Assembly (NCBI GenBank): GCA_919902775.1
Contig: CAKKRJ010000012.1
Span: forward strand, 5,674-69,673
Direction: 5' to 3'
Length of the DNA: 64,000 bases
Origin: Burkholderiaceae bacterium
GTDB lineage: Bacteria; Pseudomonadota; Gammaproteobacteria; Burkholderiales; Burkholderiaceae_C
Part shown: positions 57,998 through 64,000 of the stretch, in pieces
Layout: each line of letters opens with the position of its first letter
How positions within the stretch are numbered: the stretch's first letter is position 1
Notes under the pieces: model-generated
The model's input: the letters and a program-made list of their open reading frames with translations, nothing else
What the model was told of the DNA's origin: nothing
Database searches by the model: none
Translations under genes and position numbers: made by a program

Positions 57998-58753
57998 TCA
58001 GGACTTGTAGCTGGCGTCGAGCCGATCGAGCCTGCGCAACAGCGCGGGCCATGCAATGCTGGAGCCCTGACCCTTGGTCACCATCTCGATCACCATGGGC
58101 ATGGCTGCCATGATCTTGGGGTTGATCTGCACCAACTCACCACCAGCCTGTGCCGACAGTTGAATTTGGCAGGTGGTTTCGAACTGGTACATGGCCAAGA
58201 ACGCATCGGCGATGGTCGCGCCACACGTCAACAAACCGTGGTTGCGCAGCATCAAATACATGGCGTTTCCCAGGTCGGCTTGCAAGCGGGGCTTCTCGTC
58301 GTCGCGCAAGGCCACGCCTTCGTATTCATGGTAAGCCAGCAAAGGGATCACAAAAGTGGATTGCTGGCTGATCGGCAGCACGCCGCACTTTTGCGCGCTG
58401 ACAGCAACACCCGCACGGCTGTGGGTGTGCAGCACACAACCCACGTCGGGGCGGCCATCATGGATGCAGCTGTGGATGGTGAAGCCCGCAGGATTGACGG
58501 GATAGGGCGATTCGCTCAGTTTGTTACCTGCCTGGTCCACTTTGATCAAGCTGCTGGCCGTGATCTCATCGAACATGAGTCCATAGGGATTGATCAGGAA
58601 ATGGTGCTCCGGCCCAGGAATTCGGGCACTGATGTGTGTGAAGACCAGGTCGCTCCAACCGTACAGGGCCACCAAGCGATAGGCTGCAGCCAGATCGACA
58701 CGGAGCTGCCATTCTTCGGCAGTGACTTGAGACTGAAGGGAATGCATGTTCAT
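57998..58753 (-). CDS. Class II aldolase/adducin family protein
   Basis: 251 residues. Metal-binding His residues in VLHTHSRAGVAV and RNHGLLTCG, with the LVALYGWSDLVFTHISARIPG N-terminal motif, identify a class II aldolase/adducin fold. Function in these families ranges from aldol cleavage to decarboxylation. It lies between the hydroxylase and the aldehyde dehydrogenase, so it may release the aldehyde oxidised next. Substrate unknown. Confidence 0.85.
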   Translation of the reverse strand: MNMHSLQSQVTAEEWQLRVDLAAAYRLVALYGWSDLVFTHISARIPGPEHHFLINPYGLMFDEITASSLIKVDQAGNKLSESPYPVNPAGFTIHSCIHDGRPDVGCVLHTHSRAGVAVSAQKCGVLPISQQSTFVIPLLAYHEYEGVALRDDEKPRLQADLGNAMYLMLRNHGLLTCGATIADAFLAMYQFETTCQIQLSAQAGGELVQINPKIMAAMPMVIEMVTKGQGSSIAWPALLRRLDRLDASYKS

Positions 58754-58779
58754 GTTGTGCCTTTCAAAAAAGTGAAAAT

Positions 58780-59658
58780 TCAGTGGCTTGGGTTTTGGGA
58801 AACACTTTGGCTATCGTCGTACGGCTTGCCGCCGGGTGTCAGCGCTGAACATTGGCGCTTGGACCGGAAGACGGGATAGAGCAATTCCACCCACCACTTT
58901 TCGGAACCAAACAAGCGGTCGTCTTTCAGGCCGATATCCTTGGGGTACTGTTGGGTGATGTGCGCCGAGCCAAACAGCAAGTCCCAGAGAAACAGCAGGT
59001 TGCTGTAGTTTCCGGTGTAGAAACCAATGCCGTCGGCATTGGTCATGGCGTGGTGTGCAAAGTGCGTGCTGGGTGTCGAGATCGTGCGCTGCACCAGCCA
59101 CATCAGCGGACGCAAAGCTTTGATCTTGTACAGTGGCTCATCCCAGCGCACGTCTGAATGTGCGCCGATCACGACGCACTGCTTGACCACCACAAACATC
59201 AGGAAAAACGGCCCCAGTCCCAAATACACCAGAATGCCATCGATCCAAATGGACGGCATGGCCAGGTAGTAGAAAACGTTGTTGCGGTAGACCATTCGGG
59301 CACTCATGTACTGCGCGGAGTGGTGCGCACGGTGCAGGGGCCACAGCGTCGGCGAATGCGAGAGGCGGTGCCACCAGTACTGCGCCATATCGTCGCCGAT
59401 GAGAAACAGTCCCAACATGGCATACCAGGGCAAATCGGCCCAGGCATTTTTGTACTCCGGTGCAATGGCAAACCCGACTTTTGAAGTGATCCAAAGTATG
59501 AGTGGTTGCGTTAGCGCAGCCAGCACAGCGAAGCAAAAGAAATCCAGAAAATTATCTGCCTTCGTTGCATGAAATTTTTGTGCCCGGCCCAGGACGAACT
59601 CCAACAATGAAAAGCCGACCAGCGCTCCAATGAGAATGGCATATTGAACAGGCGTCAT
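58780..59658 (-). CDS. Sterol desaturase/fatty acid hydroxylase-family membrane protein
   Basis: 292 residues from ATG 59658, with GGAG 8 bp upstream; the frame from 59697 is unsupported. Four to five transmembrane helices carry the di-iron His motifs: QYWWHRLSH, HRAHHS, and STHFAHHAM. Members hydroxylate or desaturate sterols, fatty acids, or other lipids in the inner membrane. First gene of the minus set, divergent from the AraC regulator. Substrate unknown. Confidence 0.88.
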   Translation of the reverse strand: MTPVQYAILIGALVGFSLLEFVLGRAQKFHATKADNFLDFFCFAVLAALTQPLILWITSKVGFAIAPEYKNAWADLPWYAMLGLFLIGDDMAQYWWHRLSHSPTLWPLHRAHHSAQYMSARMVYRNNVFYYLAMPSIWIDGILVYLGLGPFFLMFVVVKQCVVIGAHSDVRWDEPLYKIKALRPLMWLVQRTISTPSTHFAHHAMTNADGIGFYTGNYSNLLFLWDLLFGSAHITQQYPKDIGLKDDRLFGSEKWWVELLYPVFRSKRQCSALTPGGKPYDDSQSVSQNPSH

Positions 59659-59806
59659 CCTTTTTTCTCCGCGTTGAACAGATGTGTGTGGGCACATCAG
59701 AAGTAAGGTGACGGAGTATTGTGGTGATGCGACTAGAATCCAATGACATTTGGCGCCATAAGGGAATGTACGGACGCTTCCCTACCGCAATTCACAAGGC
59801 AATAAC

Positions 59807-60847
59807 ATGACGGTTTTGGTACGCGCCGCCAGCCTATGGGGCTACGCCACGCTGGCCCAGGCGCAAGGAGTTGACCCGGTCAAGATCATGCAGCGCGTGC
59901 GTCTGACGCCGCAACACTTGAGTGATGACGACAACCTGATTCCCTTTGTGTCGGTCATCAACCTGTTGGAACAAACGGCACATGACAGTGGTTGCCGCGA
60001 TTTCGGATTGCGCCTGGCTCAAGCACAAGGCATTGGATTTTTAGGCCAGATTGCCCTCATCCTTCAACACGCATCCACGTTAGGTGAAGCACTGCAACTC
60101 GCGACGCGCTACATTTTTATCCACAACCCATCCATACATCTTGCTGTCGTGGCGCTGCCAGACTCACCCGATTTGGTGGACATGACGCTGGTACTGAATG
60201 TTCCCAATTTGCCTGTCGGACCGCAAAATTTGGAACGCGCTTTGGGGATCATCGTTCAAGGCATATTGACCGTGAACCAAGACACGGTACATCCCCAACT
60301 GGTCCGTTTGCCACACGCACAAATTGGCCCCAAGTCCAGTTATGCCGCGACCTACCAATGTGACTGTGAGTTCAATTCTTCTGTAGCGGCCGTGCGCATC
60401 GCGACGGCAGCGCTGAAGCAACCCTTACCGGACCACAATCCACGTTTGCACCAATTCGCGCTCAGTTATTTGGACCGTCACTTCGGCAATCCAACACAGC
60501 GTTTTGGTGATCAAGTTCGAAATCTGATCCGTCGTCTCCTGAGCAGCGGGCTCTGTCATCAGGTGTCCATGGCGAAGCTGATGTCCATCAGCCCGCGCAC
60601 CTTGCAGCGCCGCCTGTCGGCCGAAGGTTTGATTTTCGAAGATGTTGTTGACGACATTCGGAAAAAACAATTGTGCGAACTGTTGACGCCAGACGATGCC
60701 TTGCCACTGATCCAGATTGCTTTGATGCTGGGTTATACAGATGTATCAACACTTCATCGCAGTTGCAGGCGATGGTTCAATTGCACACTGGGTGAACTGA
60801 GACATCGATTGACACAGGTCAATTCTGACATCACTGCCTCCAACTGA
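59807..60847 (+). CDS. AraC/XylS-family transcriptional regulator
   Basis: 346 residues. An N-terminal sensor of the arabinose-binding-domain-of-AraC type (ORF-like, about 1-190, with FGLRLAQAQGIGFLGQIALIL) precedes a C-terminal AraC HTH region (about 230-340) with MAKLMSISPRTLQRRLSAEG and the second helix IQIALMLGYTDVSTLHRSCRRWF. It is divergent from the hydroxylase gene across 148 bp and probably activates it on binding a pathway ligand. A small hairpin CCACCC-TTTAC-GGGTGG lies downstream at 60904-60920 without a T tract. Confidence 0.9.
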   Translation: MTVLVRAASLWGYATLAQAQGVDPVKIMQRVRLTPQHLSDDDNLIPFVSVINLLEQTAHDSGCRDFGLRLAQAQGIGFLGQIALILQHASTLGEALQLATRYIFIHNPSIHLAVVALPDSPDLVDMTLVLNVPNLPVGPQNLERALGIIVQGILTVNQDTVHPQLVRLPHAQIGPKSSYAATYQCDCEFNSSVAAVRIATAALKQPLPDHNPRLHQFALSYLDRHFGNPTQRFGDQVRNLIRRLLSSGLCHQVSMAKLMSISPRTLQRRLSAEGLIFEDVVDDIRKKQLCELLTPDDALPLIQIALMLGYTDVSTLHRSCRRWFNCTLGELRHRLTQVNSDITASN

Positions 60848-61009
60848 CCCGGTTCCGCTGAAATCGTTGGCGGGCCCCTGCTTTCAGCCAAGTAATAACC
60901 CACCCACCCTTTACGGGTGGATGCGCAGGGGTGGTGCTTGCCTACTATCTGTTTTGCCTGCTCCGGCTTTGGTTGATCGGGGCGGCACCAAGATATGGAG
61001 CCAAGCCCG

Positions 61010-62926
61010 ATGAGCCCGCTGACGACAAGCCCAGGCACCGCACCGCCTGCATCGCCAAAAGACGCCTGCGTGCCCTGCGCCAAGCCCTTTCGCAAGGCGC
61101 ACATGCCCAAATTCGAAACGCTGGTCGAGCGCCGGGCGGACGGCACGCTGCTGATGCGCTCTGCGCACGCCATCGGCCGCGCCGCGCAGAGCACGGTCAG
61201 CGAATTCATTGCGCACTGGGCGGCAGAGCGTGGCGAGCAGCCAGTGCTGTGCGAGCGCGATGGCACGGGCCAGTGGCGCAAGTTGAGCTGGCGCGATTTT
61301 TGGGAGCAGGTTCAGATTGCTGCGGCCGCCCTGCTGGAGATGGGGCTGGGCCAAGACAAACCGCTGATGGTGCTGTCGGGCAACTCGATAGAGTTGGCCG
61401 TGCTCTTGTATGCGGCCGAGCACGTGGGTGTGCCGGTGGCGCCCGTCTCACCAGCGTATTCGCTGATGAGCAGCGACTTCAGCCGGCTCAAAGCCGTGGC
61501 CGAACTGGTCCCACCTGCAGCCATTTTTGTGCAATCGGCGCCCGCCTTTGCGCGTGCCTTGGCGGCCCTCGGCACTGCGCAGGTGCAGGTCATCGCCGTC
61601 TCGGACGCCGCGCCGGGCCAGTTGGCGTGGTCAGACTTCATGCAAGGCGGGCTCACGGCCGCGCGGCGTGAGCGGGTCGCTGCGGCGCACGCCGCGCTCG
61701 CGCCCACGCAGGTGGCGCGCATCCTGTTCACCTCGGGCTCCACCGGCGCGCCCAAGGGCGTGGCCACCACCTACGAGGGGGTGCGCTACCTGGTGGATTT
61801 CCTGTCTGACATTTTTGGTGTGCTGACCGCCTTGCGCCCAGTCTATCTGGACTGGCTGCCCTGGCACCACGCCTTTGGTTTGTTCGTCAACCTCAACCGA
61901 TCCCTGGTCACTGGCGGCACGCATTACATCGACGACGGACGGCCTGTGCCCGGCCAGTTTGAGCGCACGGTGCGCAATCTGCGCGAGGTCTCGCCGACCC
62001 TGTTCAACAGCGTGCCCACCGCCTGGGCCATGCTGGTGGACGCGCTGGAGCGCGACGATGAACTTGCGCGCAGCCTGTTTTCCAAAGTGGTCGGGCTCGG
62101 CTATGGCGGCGCCAGCCTGGGCCACGATGTCTGGCAGCGCCTGCAGCGCGTGGCCGAGCGCACGGTGGGCGAGCGCATCCAGTTCCAGACCGGTCTGGCC
62201 TCCACCGAGACGGCCGGTGCCGGCACCTTCAACAACGAAGTGGGGGAAGACCTGGGCAATATCGGCCTGCCCTCGCCCGGTTCGCAGCTCAAGCTGGTGC
62301 CGCTGGAGGGCGGCGACGGCCGCTACGAAATCCGCGTGCGCACACCGTTCGCCTTTGGCGGCTATGTGCGTCGCCCAGACCTCACGCAGCAGGCCTTCGA
62401 CGAGGAAGGTTTTTTCTGCATCGGCGACGCGGTGCGCCTGGCCGACCCCGCCGACCCGGCGCGCGGCCTGCGTTTTGCGGGGCGTGTGGCCGAAGACTTC
62501 AAGCTGGCCAACGGCACCTGGGTGCGCACGGGCGCGGTGCGCATGGCCTTGGTCGAGCAGTGCGCGCCACTGCTCAACGACGCCGTCATCTGCGGACACG
62601 ACCAAAACTACATCAGTGCCCTGGCCTGGCCCCATCTGGGGGAATGCCGCAAGCTCGACCCCGCACTGGCCGAACTCGACGCTGCGGCGTTGGCGCTGCA
62701 CCCCATCGTTCTGGACGCGCTGGCGCAGCGCCTGGGCGCGCGCGGCGGCAACCCCAGCGCACAGGTGCAGCGCTTGCTGTTGCTGGCCGAACCGCCCTCG
62801 CTGGATGGCAACGAAATTGCTGACAAAGGCTATGTCAACCAAGCGGTTACGCGCGCGCGCCGCGCTCACCTGATCCCGCTGCTATACGCCAACCCCGCCA
62901 CGGCGCAGGTGGTGTGCGTGGCCTGA
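61010..62926 (+). CDS. fcs: Feruloyl-CoA synthase-like AMP-forming acyl-CoA ligase
   Basis: 638 residues from ATG 61010, which has GGAG 9 bp upstream; ATG 60995 (five residues longer) is possible. The AMP-binding P-loop is RILFTSGSTGAPKGVATTYEG, followed by WHHAFGLFVN, GYGGASLG and QTGLASTETAG, with a DEEGFFCIGD motif near the C-terminus. It resembles Fcs, which activates ferulate and related hydroxycinnamates to CoA thioesters before chain shortening. Followed by a Bug receptor gene, so uptake and activation of an aromatic acid may be paired. Confidence 0.82.
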   Translation: MSPLTTSPGTAPPASPKDACVPCAKPFRKAHMPKFETLVERRADGTLLMRSAHAIGRAAQSTVSEFIAHWAAERGEQPVLCERDGTGQWRKLSWRDFWEQVQIAAAALLEMGLGQDKPLMVLSGNSIELAVLLYAAEHVGVPVAPVSPAYSLMSSDFSRLKAVAELVPPAAIFVQSAPAFARALAALGTAQVQVIAVSDAAPGQLAWSDFMQGGLTAARRERVAAAHAALAPTQVARILFTSGSTGAPKGVATTYEGVRYLVDFLSDIFGVLTALRPVYLDWLPWHHAFGLFVNLNRSLVTGGTHYIDDGRPVPGQFERTVRNLREVSPTLFNSVPTAWAMLVDALERDDELARSLFSKVVGLGYGGASLGHDVWQRLQRVAERTVGERIQFQTGLASTETAGAGTFNNEVGEDLGNIGLPSPGSQLKLVPLEGGDGRYEIRVRTPFAFGGYVRRPDLTQQAFDEEGFFCIGDAVRLADPADPARGLRFAGRVAEDFKLANGTWVRTGAVRMALVEQCAPLLNDAVICGHDQNYISALAWPHLGECRKLDPALAELDAAALALHPIVLDALAQRLGARGGNPSAQVQRLLLLAEPPSLDGNEIADKGYVNQAVTRARRAHLIPLLYANPATAQVVCVA

Positions 62927-62959
62927 TTACATAGCCTGATTACAAAAAAGGAGACCTCT

Positions 62960-63934
62960 ATGAAGTTCAAGTTCCTGCTGGCCATGGCCGCACTCACGCT
63001 GGGCGCTGCGGGCCATGCCGACACCTTCCCTTCCAAGCCCATCACCCTCGTCGTGCCGTCGGTGGCCGGTGGCGGCCTGGATGTGCTGGCGCGCACCCTG
63101 GCCGAAGACATGGGCAAGCGCCTGGGCCAGGCCGTGGTGGTGGACAACAAGCCCGGCGCCGCCGGCATCCTGGCCACGCAGGCGGTGGCACGCGCAACGC
63201 CCGACGGGCACACCTTGTTGATGACATTGTCTGCGCCCATTCTGACCGTGCCCTACATGGTGGCCAAGGTGCCGTACGACGTGCGGCGCGACCTGTCTTT
63301 CATCACGCAGCTGTGCAACGGCCAGCTGGTGATGGCGGTCAACAGCAAGGCCGTGCCGGCCCGCAACATGCAGGAGTTCACGCAGTGGGCCATGCAGAAC
63401 AAGGGCCAGGTGAACTACGGCTCATTTGGCATCGGCACTGCGCCACATTTGCTCAACGCCTACTTCAGCCATTCGCGCAAGCTCGACATGGTCCACGCGG
63501 CCTACAAGGGCGAGGCACCGATGGTGCAGGACCTGGTGGGCGGGCAGATCCAGGTGGCCATTGGCTCGCTGGGCTCGCTGCTGCCGCACATTGAAAGCGG
63601 TCGCCTGCGCGCGCTGGCCGTGTTTGGCGACAAGCGGCTCAAAGACTTGCCCAGCCTGCCCTCGATGGCCGAACAAGGTATCACCGACCCGGAATTGCAA
63701 CCCGTGGGCTGGATCGTGCTGATGGGGCCAGCTGGGCTGCCACCCGCCGTGCTGGCCACGCTGGAAAAAGAAGCGCGTGCGGCCGCACTCAGCACGCTCA
63801 TGAAGGCGCGCTTTCAGCTGTACGGCATGGCACCCATGGCCACATCGTCGGCCGAATTCCTGCGCGACTACGAGGCCACGGCGCCGCGGATGGAACAACT
63901 GGTGCGCTTGTCGGGCGCCAAAGCAGAGCAATGA
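62960..63934 (+). CDS. Bug-family solute-binding protein (TctC-like)
   Basis: 324 residues, with AAGGAGA 5 bp upstream of the ATG. Signal peptide ends near GAAGHA. Bug motifs: FPSKPITLVVPSVAGGGLDVLAR and PGAAGILATQAVARATPDGHT. It lies 33 bp after the fcs-like gene and so is probably co-transcribed and delivers the aromatic carboxylate. No TctAB permease is visible. Confidence 0.9.
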   Translation: MKFKFLLAMAALTLGAAGHADTFPSKPITLVVPSVAGGGLDVLARTLAEDMGKRLGQAVVVDNKPGAAGILATQAVARATPDGHTLLMTLSAPILTVPYMVAKVPYDVRRDLSFITQLCNGQLVMAVNSKAVPARNMQEFTQWAMQNKGQVNYGSFGIGTAPHLLNAYFSHSRKLDMVHAAYKGEAPMVQDLVGGQIQVAIGSLGSLLPHIESGRLRALAVFGDKRLKDLPSLPSMAEQGITDPELQPVGWIVLMGPAGLPPAVLATLEKEARAAALSTLMKARFQLYGMAPMATSSAEFLRDYEATAPRMEQLVRLSGAKAEQ

Positions 63935-63974
63935 CCGTGCGCGGTCTTGCACCCCATTGAAACGAAAGCCGAGC

Positions 63975-64000
63975 ATGACGGATTCCTTGAACCCCCTTGA
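63975..64000 (+). CDS. Start of a downstream gene, truncated by the window
   Basis: An ATG at 63975, 40 bp after the Bug receptor stop, opens MTDSLNPL and continues past the end of the window. Upstream AAAGCCGAGC is a weak SD. Likely the next gene of the fcs-like operon; product unknown. Confidence 0.45.

Overview
The window looks like a chromosomal segment of a beta-proteobacterium of the order Burkholderiales, most likely Comamonadaceae (Limnohabitans/Rhodoferax/Polaromonas-like). This rests on the moderately high GC, the three Bug-type (tripartite tricarboxylate transporter) solute-binding proteins, and housekeeping neighbourhoods I recognise from that family: hemA-prfA-prmC-grxD, DUF971-ubiE-Tim44-like-ubiJ-ubiB, and aspS-DUF502-fmdB. 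Genus is inference; no rRNA is present.

Layout. 1-2650 (minus): N-terminal part of a giant repetitive, probably type I-secreted adhesin that runs off the window, with eleven blocks at an exact 201-bp period. 3192-8637 (minus): DUF429 protein, EamA permease, then a tight run nudB - endonuclease/exonuclease/phosphatase - clsB - folE - BLUF photoreceptor. 8676-12377: orphan degenerate ABC ATPase, katG, glycine-rich RRM protein. 12399-22930: an accessory catabolic island around a divergent promoter region. Leftward it carries two Bug receptors, an amidohydrolase/lactonase and a strikingly AT-rich triosephosphate isomerase. Rightward it carries an Asp/Glu racemase-like protein, an isocitrate/isopropylmalate-type dehydrogenase, an OtnK-type kinase, a double-wHTH GntR/FCD regulator, an OtnC-type decarboxylase, a tandem methylglyoxal-synthase-like protein and a beta-propeller lactonase. 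23196-35920 (minus): aspS, DUF502, FmdB, a sodium:solute symporter, ubiquinone genes and a giant FAD/Fe-S oxidoreductase. 36205-41104: ugpBAECQ glycerol-3-phosphate uptake operon. 41265-42411: decayed ParE/RelE-ParD type toxin-antitoxin locus and a small membrane protein. 42532-46264: hemA, prfA, prmC, grxD. 46352-55731: cytochrome c4 facing a plus-strand run of MoxR ATPase, two small genes, VWA protein, tamA and tamB, then tRNA-Arg(CCT). 55771-60847: a minus-strand set (sterol desaturase-like hydroxylase, class II aldolase, coniferyl-aldehyde-type dehydrogenase, unknown exported protein) with a divergent AraC regulator. 61010-64000: feruloyl-CoA synthase-like ligase, a third Bug receptor and the first codons of another gene.

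How genes work together. The strongest candidate for a little-described system is the 12.4-22.9 kb island. It reads as a route from a captured C4 sugar acid or lactone, via lactone hydrolysis, C3 oxidation, kinase and decarboxylase, to dihydroxyacetone phosphate, with its own TpiA and a methylglyoxal-synthase-like protein acting on or sensing that product. The usual OtnI isomerase is not seen; a beta-decarboxylating-family dehydrogenase may replace the usual dehydrogenase plus isomerase. Smaller points: pterin synthesis genes beside a BLUF blue-light sensor; a perfect FNR box overlapping the cytochrome c4 promoter; a nonsense-mutated toxin with an intact antitoxin; and an ABC ATPase lacking both the catalytic Glu and the switch His.
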